Shown in pieces: positions 44,798 to 53,630 of a stretch of DNA of 64,000 nt. Position numbers and translations under genes: made by a program. The DNA lies in assembly GCA_963709085.1 (NCBI GenBank), contig CAVPVB010000018.1, positions 1-64,000 on the forward strand. Reading direction: 5' to 3'. The DNA comes from Rhodovastum sp963709085. GTDB taxonomy: Bacteria; Pseudomonadota; Alphaproteobacteria; Acetobacterales; Acetobacteraceae. Under the pieces are notes generated by a model. The model made no database searches. It saw nothing but the letters and a program-made list of their open reading frames with translations, and was not told where the DNA came from. Positions within the stretch are counted from its first letter, which is position 1. The number at the start of each line of letters is the position of its first letter.

Positions 44798-45317
44798 AGA
44801 CGCCTCTTGTTCTCATCGGTTCCCCCCCGGTCCTTGATCGAGGCGGACGTTTCCCAGGGCGGCACTGCTCGCTGCTCTATGGGCAGCATGGTTACGGATG
44901 AGGCGAGTGGCCCTGCCCGATCGGGAAGCGTGGCACGACGGATAACAAGCTCCGCTCTTCTTTGCACGCAATCAATCACTGCCGATCCATGACAAGACGG
45001 CAGCAGGAGATTTGCTGACGCTTGTCTACATATTTTATCGGGATGGCTGCAGCCTTGCTGTATCAAAACATGTATATTCCTCGTTATATTTGGCGGCGCT
45101 GGCTACCCTGGAATGGTTTTGAGCGAGTGCGTGATCGTTTGCCTCAGCAGGGACGTTGGAGAATGAGATGTTGCCTCTCAGTTACGGCGTGGCGGGGATT
45201 TCCCGTGCCGCTGCCCGGCGTGATGGCATGTCGAGACCACACAGTAGGAAGCGCCGCAATCTCTGCTTGACAGCCGGCGCGATGTATGTTAGTAAAACTA
45301 ACAACGGAGGGTAAATT
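44798..45317. other. Intergenic region upstream of the beta-helix gene
   Basis: About 470 bases without a supported gene, before the promoter described separately. A 82-codon frame at 45022-45270 is Trp/Arg-rich and has no ribosome binding site; I reject it. The stretch around 45020-45110 is less GC-rich than its surroundings. Confidence 0.4.
45267..45303 (+). promoter_or_regulatory. Probable promoter with overlapping palindromic operator
   Basis: TTGACA at 45267-45272 is a perfect -35 box. Seventeen bases later TAGTAA (45290-45295) could be a weak -10. Overlapping it is a perfect inverted repeat TGTTAGT-AAA-ACTAACA (45287-45303), a typical place for a repressor. The site lies 15 bases before the small GTG ORF and about 160 bases before the beta-helix gene. 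Confidence 0.55.
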
Positions 45318-45452
45318 GTGCGTTACAAAGTTGCACGGCCTTCCTCTGCCATGTCGCAGCCGGTCGAGCTGTTCGGCGTTCCTGCGGGGACGAAATACGG
45401 CACGGCGCTTCGTCCCGTAAGCTTTCGGTTGCCCTTTCATTGCCTGAGGTAA
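45318..45452 (+). CDS. Possible 44-codon leader ORF before the beta-helix gene
   Basis: GGAGGG is followed 6 bases later by GTG at 45318, opening MRYKVARPSSAMSQPVELFG and ending FHCLR with a TAA at 45450-45452, only 7 bases before the ATG at 45460. The stop is inside the ribosome binding area of the next gene, as in translational coupling. It is short and I know no relative, so it may be a leader peptide or chance. Confidence 0.35.
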   Translation: MRYKVARPSSAMSQPVELFGVPAGTKYGTALRPVSFRLPFHCLR

Positions 45453-45459
45453 CAGAGCC

Positions 45460-47784
45460 ATGCTCAAACGCAACCTGATCCTGTTGATCATCTTCGCTGC
45501 CTGCATGCCGGCGTGGGCGCAGATAGCGCCCGGCTCGGGCGGCTCTGTCCCGTTCATTGCCACCGGCGGCACAGCGGCGCGCTCACCGGCAAATCGGGGC
45601 GCCGACGTGGTGAACGTCAAGGATTTCGGTGCTACCGGCAACGGCACCACTGACGATGCCTCGGCAATCAACAACGCCATCGCCTACGGGCGCACGACGT
45701 ACACCAACAATGGTGGCATAGCGTGGACACTGTATTTCCCGGTCGGCAACTATCTGGTGCAGTCCTCGCCGATCAACCTGACCAATTTCGGCGGGCGCGG
45801 CCTCAATGTCGACGGCTACGGCGCCACGCTGATGGGCCAGACCAGCGGCAAGGCGGTCGTTGATGCGCTCGGCACGCAATGGATGCGGCTGCGCGGCCTG
45901 CAGGTCTATGGCAGCTCCACCAACACGCCGAGCATCGGCATCCAGATCGGGCGCGACGGCACGTATGCGGCGGCTCAGCAATCCTGGTCGAATGTCATGG
46001 TGTGGGGGAATTTCACCTTCGCCGGCGTCTATATGTTCAGCGGAGAAACCAATAATTTCACCGATCTGCGGGTGTTCAACAACTATGCTGGCGGCACACC
46101 CACGTCATGCTTCGGGCTGGTGCTGGATGGCATCAACCACTGGAACGTGCCGTCCAACTTCGTTACTCAAACGCAGACGGTAAACGCCTACCACTCGTTC
46201 AACGAGAACCTTTTCATCCAGCCGCATGTCGCCACGGCCTATGGCTGCACGCCGGTCTGGATGGCGAACACGCGGCGGCATAAATGGGTCGGCGGCTATG
46301 TCGCCAGCGGCACCGGCGTGCCTGGCGACGGCGGCAGCCCGAATGCGTTCCAGCTCTGGAGCGAAAGTTCCGCGGATGCCAATTCCATGCTCGATCTCGA
46401 CGTTCATGCCGAGACGGGTGACCTCACGGATGAAATCCTGATCACCGGCCCCAACCCGACGCCGATCCTTGATGGGCTGCACATCAAGGATCACGCCAGC
46501 GAGGCAACCGCCTCCATCCTGAAGGCCGATACCGGCATCACCAGCGTGACCGCGCGCGGCATTGACTTCGACTTCAGCAACGACAGCGGGGGAACCCTTT
46601 CGATCGGCTCGGCGGTGATGTTTTCGCAGCCGTCGCTTTGGTCGGTTTCAGGCATCTACCGGATGCCGCCGGCCTCGACGGCGTGGAATCTGGGCAGCAG
46701 CGCGTTCGCGGGCGTCGGCATGGTCGGCGCCTCGGCCACGTTTTCCGGCAGCGGGGCGGGTCTGACCGGGCTCGTGGTTTCGATGCCGTCCACGCTGACC
46801 GCTTCGCAGATCAGCAACCCGGGCGATGTCAGCGCGATCAATCTGAGCTACGCCGGGCACTACAACATTCAGGGCTGGTGCTATCACACCGGCAGTCCCT
46901 GCAGTTCGACCTATGCCGGGCAGTTCCCTGTCATCACCATCGGCGCGCCAGCGGCGGGCGGCAGCCAGGCCACGGCCGCCGTAACGGCGATGATGTACGG
47001 CACCGCCACCAACCTTGACGCTTACATCAGCGGTGCCTACGGCGTTCCCGCCAGCGGCGGCACCGGCTATCAGGTCAACGACGTGCTGACGATGGTCGGC
47101 GGCACCTGCACCACGCAGCCGGCCATCAAGGTGGTGACCGTCAGCAGCGGCGCGGTTGCGACCTATTCTCCCAGCGTCGCCGGATCGTGCTCCGTGCTGC
47201 CGACCGAGCCGATCAGCCTGACCGGCGGCCACGGCACCGGGGCGACGCTGGCCGGGTTGGAATGGCAGGTCGCGAGCATAGCCCTTACCGCCGCCGGTTC
47301 CGGGTATTCCTCGACGCCGGCGGTGTCGTTCCAGAACACGAACACGGTGTCGCCCGCCACCGGCACGGCCAGCCTGTCATCGGTCATGACGCTGGAGTCG
47401 GGCAACGCTGCCATCACGCTCGGGCCGACCAATACCGTGCTCGGGGTATCGGGCGCGACCGGTTCGCCGGTGCTGTCGGCGGGCGCGCTGATCGACAACA
47501 GCGGCGTGCGCCAGACGCTGACGACTGCCGGCTACACGGTGCCCGCGAACACGTCGCTGGTGCGGTTCATCCAAGCCGGCACGGTCGCCACCGCCACGGT
47601 GACATTGCCGACCGCCCTGGCCGACGGTCAGCCGATCCAGTTCGTGAACTATGCCGGCGCGGTCACGGCGCTGACTTTCTCGCCTGCGGTCAATGGGTGG
47701 ACGAACGCTAGCACGCTCGCGGCCTATACGGGACTGCGCGTGCGCTGGGACGCGACCTCGGCGGCGTGGTATCGAGAGCAGTGA
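45460..47784 (+). CDS. Secreted pectate-lyase-superfamily beta-helix protein
   Basis: A signal peptide (MLKRNLILLIIFAACMPAWA) is followed by the classic start of Pectate_lyase_3 proteins: VVNVKDFGATGNGTTDDASA, YFPVGNYLVQSSPINLTNFG. Repeated beta-helix turns fill residues 100-380. The C-terminal part (500-690) contains phage-fibre-like modules: YGVPASGGTGYQVNDVLTMV, LTAAGSGYSSTPAVSFQNTN, and a final domain ending LRVRWDATSAAWYREQ. Such proteins bind or cleave polysaccharides; some are tailspike-like depolymerases. In this island it may trim, release or anchor the glycan at the cell surface. No catalytic residues can be named with confidence. Confidence 0.78.
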   Translation: MLKRNLILLIIFAACMPAWAQIAPGSGGSVPFIATGGTAARSPANRGADVVNVKDFGATGNGTTDDASAINNAIAYGRTTYTNNGGIAWTLYFPVGNYLVQSSPINLTNFGGRGLNVDGYGATLMGQTSGKAVVDALGTQWMRLRGLQVYGSSTNTPSIGIQIGRDGTYAAAQQSWSNVMVWGNFTFAGVYMFSGETNNFTDLRVFNNYAGGTPTSCFGLVLDGINHWNVPSNFVTQTQTVNAYHSFNENLFIQPHVATAYGCTPVWMANTRRHKWVGGYVASGTGVPGDGGSPNAFQLWSESSADANSMLDLDVHAETGDLTDEILITGPNPTPILDGLHIKDHASEATASILKADTGITSVTARGIDFDFSNDSGGTLSIGSAVMFSQPSLWSVSGIYRMPPASTAWNLGSSAFAGVGMVGASATFSGSGAGLTGLVVSMPSTLTASQISNPGDVSAINLSYAGHYNIQGWCYHTGSPCSSTYAGQFPVITIGAPAAGGSQATAAVTAMMYGTATNLDAYISGAYGVPASGGTGYQVNDVLTMVGGTCTTQPAIKVVTVSSGAVATYSPSVAGSCSVLPTEPISLTGGHGTGATLAGLEWQVASIALTAAGSGYSSTPAVSFQNTNTVSPATGTASLSSVMTLESGNAAITLGPTNTVLGVSGATGSPVLSAGALIDNSGVRQTLTTAGYTVPANTSLVRFIQAGTVATATVTLPTALADGQPIQFVNYAGAVTALTFSPAVNGWTNASTLAAYTGLRVRWDATSAAWYREQ

Positions 47785-47891
47785 ATTGCTCTTTTTGACC
47801 TCCTGCCGGCGCAGTCGCAGGGAGAAGGGGCGCCTCGACGCCGCTGCCGATTCATGGCATCGGGCAGCGGCCTGACAAGGAAGTCCCGGCG

Positions 47892-49379
47892 ATGGCTGAC
47901 CTCGCGAGCCTCATTTTTCTCACGACCCCCACCAGCGGCACCGGATCGCTCTGGCGTATCCTGACCGCGCTGGTGGGGGACCGGCTGACCCCGGTGAAGA
48001 TCGCCGAACAGTACATGAATGCGGGGCGTGGCGCCGAGTTGCCGGATTGGCAGCCGGAACCGACTGGTCACCTTTACATGTACAACACCTCCCATATCGT
48101 AAATCGCCATCTTGGCGACCGCCGGCTCAGGCTGGTGGCGAATTTCCGCGATCCGCGCGACCTCGCCTGCAACCAGTTCTGGTGGGCATTGCAGCACCCG
48201 ACGGGCAATCTGCCGGCGGAGGAAATCGCGGCCCATCGCGCCCAGATCGAGGCCAATGGGATCGATGCGTATGTCGGGCGGGTGGACAACCGGATCCAGT
48301 TTCGCCAGTTCGAGGCGCTGTCCGAGCGGATTGCCACCGATGCCGCTGACACCCTGGTCGTATCCTACGCCCAGCTCTGTCTTGACTTCGATCCGATGGT
48401 GGTGCGCCTGGCGGCATTCCTCGGCATTACCGAGGCCAGGATTCCCTGGTCAAAGATCGCGCTGGAACGACCGGAGGCGCTGACGCAGAACCCCGCCTGG
48501 ATCGGCCAGATATGGACAGGCAGCGACATCTCGCCAGGCCGCTACCGCCGTGACCTGAATCCCGAGAGCATCGCCGTGCAGGACGACCGCTATCGTAGCC
48601 TGCTCGCAACGCTACGCGTTCTCGAACGGCCGCATCTGCAGGAACTGCTGATGACCGAGCAGGAGCGTGCCGCCACACCGCCCGCGGCCCCCGCCGCTGC
48701 CGCCCCGGTGCGAGGCGACTTCGTCCGCGTTGCCCTGGTGCACCATGGGCGCCGGGCTTTCGGCGAGACTGTTGGCGGCTTTCGCTACGCCCATGCTGTG
48801 CTGCCGCGCCGCGAGGCGACACCGCCGTCCACGCCGCGTCCGATCCTCGATTACATCGCATCGCCGGTGGCGAAGCTGTGGCGGCCGTTCTACGAACCGC
48901 GCCTGTTGCCGACCCTGCCGCCCGCAGGCGCCCGCGATGATGCCGGCGTACTGCGCTATGTCGCCGCCTTCCTTGCCAAGGAGAACTCCGACCTCGCCGC
49001 CGCGCTGCCGGCGGCAGCGGCGGCGGAGCCAGCGATCATCACGGTATTTGACAACGAGCTGCCGGCGCGCGGCGGCGTGCGCTGGTACCGAAACCCGCAC
49101 AACGCCTCCGGCGCCAGGGGCTACGTGCTGCACGACGGCGGCATCTCCCGGGTACGGAAGGTGCTGGCGGAGGTTTTCGCCGAAATCTTCTTCGTCTACA
49201 CGACGGTCTTCGACCACGACATGATTGGCCGTTTCGCTCCCGACATCGTGCTGTGCTTCGAGGAGGAACGGTTCTTCGGCCGCATGCCGGAGCCGGGCCA
49301 TTCCATCCTGCCCGTGATCGAGCAGGAAGAGAGCCAGGCCCACATCACCCCGCGTTTCGCCACGGTGTGGCAGGCATGA
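47892..49379 (+). CDS. Sulfotransferase / degenerate AlgX-like fusion, paralogue 2
   Basis: The N-terminal half closely follows the 39204 gene: LTTPTSGTGSLWRILTALVG, YMYNTSHIVNRHL, NFRDPRDLACNQFWWALQHP, LVVSYAQLCLDFDPMVVRLA and NPAWIGQIWTGSDISPGRYR. The C-terminal half keeps the frame of the AlgX-like domain (RPILDYIASPVAKLWRPFYE, GGVRWYRNPHNASGARGYVL, FAPDIVLCFEEERFFGRMPE). However, the DTNSHW motif is gone and the serine site reads LHDGGISR. So the sulfotransferase part may be active while the second domain is not. AAGGAAG lies about 10 bases before the ATG. It is separated from the beta-helix gene by 107 bases and may be in its transcript. Confidence 0.72.
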   Translation: MADLASLIFLTTPTSGTGSLWRILTALVGDRLTPVKIAEQYMNAGRGAELPDWQPEPTGHLYMYNTSHIVNRHLGDRRLRLVANFRDPRDLACNQFWWALQHPTGNLPAEEIAAHRAQIEANGIDAYVGRVDNRIQFRQFEALSERIATDAADTLVVSYAQLCLDFDPMVVRLAAFLGITEARIPWSKIALERPEALTQNPAWIGQIWTGSDISPGRYRRDLNPESIAVQDDRYRSLLATLRVLERPHLQELLMTEQERAATPPAAPAAAAPVRGDFVRVALVHHGRRAFGETVGGFRYAHAVLPRREATPPSTPRPILDYIASPVAKLWRPFYEPRLLPTLPPAGARDDAGVLRYVAAFLAKENSDLAAALPAAAAAEPAIITVFDNELPARGGVRWYRNPHNASGARGYVLHDGGISRVRKVLAEVFAEIFFVYTTVFDHDMIGRFAPDIVLCFEEERFFGRMPEPGHSILPVIEQEESQAHITPRFATVWQA

Positions 49380-49753
49380 CGCACATCAGACCGCGATCCG
49401 CGATGATCGAGAGCTTCGGCCGGCTGTTGCCGGATGGCCCTCAGCAAGGTAGAAGTCCTGACCCGGACCGGGTCAGCCCTGGCGTTGGCTCGGGCCCCGG
49501 ATGCAGGTGCGACGATCCACGTTGTTGTGGAGATTACCTGAGGAGCCTCCCGGATGCGTCCCGGCCGGAGTTCGCCGAATGTCGCTGACGCACACGCATG
49601 AAACGGGCACGCATGAAACGGGCAAAGTTTGCCTCGCTGCTGTGTTCGCCGGTCCGTACGGTTCCCGTTTCGTGTCGGCAATGTGCGCACGCCGCAGGGT
49701 TTCCGGCGTGATGATCGCGCGAGTCCGGAAGAAAATGCAACGATCTGGCCTGG
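49380..49753. other. 374-bp intergenic region with a 15-bp tandem repeat
   Basis: ACGCATGAAACGGGC occurs twice directly in tandem (49594-49608 and 49609-49623). No frame is convincing. From here the base composition drops in GC toward the next gene. Confidence 0.45.
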
Positions 49754-50449
49754 ATGCCAAATATGAATGAAAACAGCAGCCTTTTTGTCGTGTGCGTGAA
49801 ATGGGGCACGAAATACCCACCATTATACGTTAAAAATCTCAGAAACATGGTTGGAAGACATCTAAGCAACGAGCACGAGTTCGTCTGTTTTACAGAAGAC
49901 AACACCGGGCTAGAGAACGTAAATTGCCGACAATTGCCAGATAAATATGAGGGATGGTGGAACAAGATTTCATTGTTCAGAAATGATTTATTTCCTCGGG
50001 GTTCGACAGTTCTTTTCTTTGACCTTGATGTCGTTATTGTGAGGTCGATCGATTTTCTTCTGGACGATCCCGGCGGCTTCCGCATATGCGGTCCGTTCCC
50101 GGGATCGCGGACCTATAACAGTTCGTTGATGCGCCTACAGGCCGGTGAGTTGCATTACGTCTATGCGCAATTCCTGAAATACCTTGCCAGCGATGCGCCC
50201 GGCATGGAAGTCATCGGGGATCAGGACTGGATCTACGCCCAAGTTCGGGAAGCCAAGCTCTGGCCTCCCGAGAAGGTCGTCTCGTTCAAACTCGATCTGG
50301 CTCCGCGGGTAAAGCCCGGTGAGGATGTTCCCCTCACCGACGACTGCGCCGTAGCGGTATTCCACGGCAAGCCGGACCCTTTGGATGTCTTGGACCGGCC
50401 GCTTGGGCCTTTTGGACGCGCGCCTTTCGTTCGCGAGCACTGGCGCTGA
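49754..50449 (+). CDS. Glycosyltransferase with DxD motif (GT8-like)
   Basis: The protein (start at 49754, or ATG at 49763) reads SLFVVCVKWGTKYPPLYVKN, HEFVCFTEDNTGLENVNCRQ, YEGWWNKISLFRNDLFPRGS, then the metal-binding DLD in TVLFFDLDVVIVRSIDFLLD, and later MEVIGDQDWIYAQV and AVAVFHGKPDP. This fits GT-A enzymes of the glycogenin/GT8 type, but shorter (about 230 residues). The 5' two-thirds is clearly less GC-rich than the island, suggesting separate acquisition. It is convergent with the methyltransferase gene. Confidence 0.72.
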   Translation: MPNMNENSSLFVVCVKWGTKYPPLYVKNLRNMVGRHLSNEHEFVCFTEDNTGLENVNCRQLPDKYEGWWNKISLFRNDLFPRGSTVLFFDLDVVIVRSIDFLLDDPGGFRICGPFPGSRTYNSSLMRLQAGELHYVYAQFLKYLASDAPGMEVIGDQDWIYAQVREAKLWPPEKVVSFKLDLAPRVKPGEDVPLTDDCAVAVFHGKPDPLDVLDRPLGPFGRAPFVREHWR

Positions 50450-50503
50450 GACAGACGCAGCCGGGATGCCCATGACAGGCGGGTTGCTGGAGCCGCACGC
50501 CAT

Positions 50504-51181
50504 TTATTTGTGGCAGCGCAGCAGAACTTGCAGATTGCCGGCCCATAGACGATTGAGCGGAACCCGACTGACCATGCCCTTGGCGGAAAAGATGTCGATC
50601 AGCGCATCCAGGTGATAGGCGCCCACATCGTCGAAGAGGATGACCTGGTTGGTTTTGCACATATGCAAAACATTGATGAGATCGGTCCTGGCCAGGTCGA
50701 AGCCATGGCCGCCATCGATATGGTACAGATCGAAATCCCCATCGAGCCCGAGATGGGGCACCGCGTCCCGGGAATCCGAGAGCAGCAGTTCGACCCGGTC
50801 ACCAAACACGCTGCGCAGGTATTCGAAGCAGGGCCGGGTATAGGGGTGCGCGCCAAGATCGACGCCGACGTACCGCAATTTTGGGTTGACGGTCAGGGCA
50901 AGCAGGCAGCTGTGGCCGGCGTTGAAGCCAATTTCAAGAAGCTTTGTTCCCAAAGACACATAAAGGGCAAAGTTGCGGCGTTTGTTGATGAACGTTCGGT
51001 CAGGCTGATCCTCTATTTGCTCGGGATATTGTTTATAAAAAAGATTTCCTTCCATTTTTGTCGTATCAAAACTGCGTATAATCTTGTTTAATTCGATAAG
51101 ATTGGTAGTATATGCTGGAAATCCAGGCTCCCAATCTTGTTTTTGGAAATTAGTGATAAAGTCATTTCTTACGTACAGCAC
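50504..51181 (-). CDS. Class I SAM-dependent methyltransferase
   Basis: The 225-residue protein has the SAM-binding motif KLLEIGFNAGHSCLLAL, then LRYVGVDLGAHPYTRPCFEY, VELLLSDSRDAVPHLGLDGD, FDLYHIDGGHGFDLARTDLI and VILFDDVGAYHLDALIDIF. The D-G-G-H pattern is usual in Methyltransf_24-type enzymes found in polysaccharide and glycolipid clusters. GC content is low for this window. Target unknown; a sugar O-methyl group is plausible. Confidence 0.8.
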   Translation of the reverse strand: MLYVRNDFITNFQKQDWEPGFPAYTTNLIELNKIIRSFDTTKMEGNLFYKQYPEQIEDQPDRTFINKRRNFALYVSLGTKLLEIGFNAGHSCLLALTVNPKLRYVGVDLGAHPYTRPCFEYLRSVFGDRVELLLSDSRDAVPHLGLDGDFDLYHIDGGHGFDLARTDLINVLHMCKTNQVILFDDVGAYHLDALIDIFSAKGMVSRVPLNRLWAGNLQVLLRCHK

Positions 51182-51412
51182 AACTTAGGTCCTCCGATCA
51201 GGGGCTTATCTTCGGAAAAGCCAGAAAACGAGTCAATCCGCACCACCCCATGCACCAAACGTCTTGGAACCACAGTCAGCGTAGGACAAGTTCCAAATAT
51301 TTGTCAGCACTCTGGTTGCGGCGGGTCGTGATCGCCGCAACCAGGACTGTCCATCATACCCGTCCAGGTTCTGGATGCTTTCGCTCGGCGGCAGTGACCG
51401 TGCGGCCTGCGG

Positions 51413-52468
51413 CTATTGCCTTAGAAATCCCCAGAATGAACGCGACCGTGTCTCCAGCTTCGCAGCGGCAGGCGTCGGCTTCGGGGTTTCCACCTCCTGC
51501 ACCGGTTCGGCGGGCGCCACGGCAGCCGCCTGACGAGCGCGTAAATCGGCAAGCCTGTTGGCAAAAGCTGCATCCGTCGGTGCCAGCGCCGTCGCTTCGC
51601 GCGCTGCCTCGATTGCTGCGTCGATCCGATCCTGACGAGCAAGCACGTTCGCGAGGTTGATATGGAACCCTGGGGTTTGCGGCTCGAGTTCAATGGCCCG
51701 CCGCTGCTCGGCTTCCGCCTCCGCAAGTCTGTCCGCCCTGGCGAGCAGATTGCCCAGATGCGTGTGTGGGTAAGCTTCGGTCGGCTTCAGCGCGATCGCC
51801 GTTTGCACGGCCTCGATGGCCTCGTCCACCCGGTTCTGCCGCGCCAGCATATGGCTGAGGTTGATGTGGAACAGAGGAGTGTTCGGCTCGAGCTCGATGG
51901 CCCGCCGTTGTTCCGCTTCCGCCTCCGTAAGCCGATCGACCCGCGCGAGCAGATTGCCCACGTGCGCGTACGGGTATGCTTCATCCGGCTTCAGCGCGAT
52001 CGCTGCGCGTCCGGCCTCGATGGCCTCCTCCACCCGGTTCTGCCGGGCCAGTGAGTGGCTGAGGTTGATGTGGAACAGAGATGTGTGCGGCTCAAGTTCG
52101 ACAGCCTGCCGCTGCTCCGTTTCCGCCTCTGCAAGCCGGCCCGCCCTGGCGAGCAGATTACCGGCATGCGCGTGCGGATACGCCTCGTCCGGCTTTAGCG
52201 CGATCGCTGCCCGCACGGCCTCGATGGCCTCGTCCACCCGGTTCTGCCGGGCCAGATTTTGGCTCAGGGCGATATGCGCTTCCGTGGTATTGAATGCGAG
52301 ATTGCAGGCGGTCCGCAGTTCGCGCTCCGCTTCCCCGGCACCTACCCGCTCCTCAAGCAGCTTGGCGAGGCGCAGGCGCAGACCGAGATTGTCCGGCTCC
52401 TCCTCAATTGCCTGGCGGGCAACCGCTACGATGTCATCATGGTCGTGGTATTGGAGAGTGTCGCTCAT
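51413..52468 (-). CDS. Tetratricopeptide-repeat protein
   Basis: The start at 52468 (MSDTLQYHDHDDIVAVARQA) has AGAGG 6 bases upstream; the longer frame to 52699 looks non-coding. Residues 20-300 are TPRs arranged in units of 68 residues (204 bp) that recur almost word for word: LARQNRVDEAIEAVRAAIAL, KPDEAYPHAHAGNLLARAGR, LAEAETEQRQAVELEPHTSL. The C-terminus (PKPTPAAAKLETRSRSFWGF) is a short basic tail. TPR proteins hold complexes together. Here it may scaffold glycan or secretion machinery, but that is only inferred from the neighbourhood. Confidence 0.85.
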   Translation of the reverse strand: MSDTLQYHDHDDIVAVARQAIEEEPDNLGLRLRLAKLLEERVGAGEAERELRTACNLAFNTTEAHIALSQNLARQNRVDEAIEAVRAAIALKPDEAYPHAHAGNLLARAGRLAEAETEQRQAVELEPHTSLFHINLSHSLARQNRVEEAIEAGRAAIALKPDEAYPYAHVGNLLARVDRLTEAEAEQRRAIELEPNTPLFHINLSHMLARQNRVDEAIEAVQTAIALKPTEAYPHTHLGNLLARADRLAEAEAEQRRAIELEPQTPGFHINLANVLARQDRIDAAIEAAREATALAPTDAAFANRLADLRARQAAAVAPAEPVQEVETPKPTPAAAKLETRSRSFWGFLRQ

Positions 52469-52894
52469 CGTCTGCCTCTGCATCGTCATAGTTGTGCAGC
52501 CACCGAGTAGTCCACTTATCTCATTGATGGCGGTGATGCAAGTCGTGCCTACCGAGTGGAGGGTGCAGTGACCGGTTGCGCCTTTGCCACCGCGCTTTGG
52601 GACAAAGCGCGGCAGAAACTGGGGTTTACGATATCTGGTGGGGTCCGGACAGGCCGCTCCACGTGCCAGATTTTGACTTAAATCGTCATCACAACACATT
52701 CCCGGACGGCCTTTCCTGAGAAAATGTCTCGTACAAATGTTTCAGGCTACGGCGATGCGTCACGATATAAATTTGACGCCGACGATACCAGGCTAGATCA
52801 TTTTACTTTCGATTTGCATCTTAACATGGAACGTTTCACTGACTTTGAGACGGCTGCCGGTCTAATTTTGTCAACCCGACACAAGTAAGGTCTC
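52469..52894. other. 426-bp region between TPR gene and IS remnant
   Basis: No gene is supported. About 52670-52900 is AT-richer than the rest of the window, with stretches such as CACGATATAAATTTGAC and ATTTTACTTTCGATTTGC, which may hold a promoter for the TPR gene or be foreign flanking DNA. Confidence 0.4.
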
Positions 52895-53284
52895 TCAAGA
52901 GTTCGTGCGTAACGTTTTTTGGCTTTTGTCGGATTTTCTCACCGTCAGCCGAATGAAAGCGGGTCCTGCGAGTGGCCGTAGACGACCCGCTCCGGGCACG
53001 CGGCGAGACGGAACGTGATGGCCTTCCCCGTCTTCTGGGTAAGAGAGGTGGCCGGTGTCATCGGGCACCACGGTGACCTCGTAGTGCTGGCCGATGCCGC
53101 GGCTGCCACTCTTCAACTTGCCAATGCGCTGCTGGATTACCGCCATCTTCTTCTGCCCACGCGGCTTGGCCAGACCGTCGGCCAGTCTGGCGAGGCCGGC
53201 CTCGAACTTCCTGACGAAGCGGTCGGTGATCGCGGTCTCCTTGAGGTCATAGCGTGACCTGTTACTCGACTTTGCCCATATCAC
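52895..53284 (-). pseudogene. Transposase remnant (IS1634-like)
   Basis: The frame reads RSRYDLKETAITDRFVRKFE, AGLARLADGLAKPRGQKKMA, VIQQRIGKLKSGSRGIGQHY and EVTVVPDDTG, similar to the helical insertion region of IS1634/IS4-type transposases. After that the protein no longer makes sense. The 5' end runs into the DDE element at 53265. It is a fragment of about 80 recognisable residues. Family assignment is tentative. Confidence 0.5.
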
Positions 53285-53296
53285 TGTCCTGTGATG

Positions 53297-53590
53297 TCAG
53301 GCGCGGATCCAGAAGGGTGTTTCTGAGGCGATGAAGTTGAGGGCGTCGTCGAGGGGAAGGACGGCGCCGAAGGGTCCGGCGCGGCCCCAGGCGTTACGAC
53401 GCCACCACAGCACCTCGAAGAGGTTGTCCTCTGGGAGCGGTCGCAGTCGGGCGACCGGAGCGCCAGTGCGAGTGGACATCAGAGAATAGCCGCCGCTGAT
53501 CCGGCGCACGGTCACGCCGCCACGCGGCCAAGGGTACGCTTCGATCCGCTCGATGACCGGATCAGGGACGGGCTTGGCGGGCGTCGCCAT
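53297..53590 (-). CDS. 97-aa protein divergent from the transposase (copy B)
   Basis: Identical in sequence to the protein at 29259-29552 (MATPAKPVPDPVIERIEAYP to FIASETPFWIRA). The ATG at 53590 lies 40 bases from the transposase ATG on the other strand, with both start regions between them. Function unknown; probably part of the element. Confidence 0.6.
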   Translation of the reverse strand: MATPAKPVPDPVIERIEAYPWPRGGVTVRRISGGYSLMSTRTGAPVARLRPLPEDNLFEVLWWRRNAWGRAGPFGAVLPLDDALNFIASETPFWIRA

Positions 53591-53630
53591 CTACGATCTC
53601 GGTGTTCCGCATGGTCCCAGGAGGTCTGTC

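Noticed and set aside
45022..45270. 82-codon ORF upstream of the beta-helix gene
   Set aside because: No ribosome binding site, unusual Trp/Arg composition, and it ends at the promoter region.
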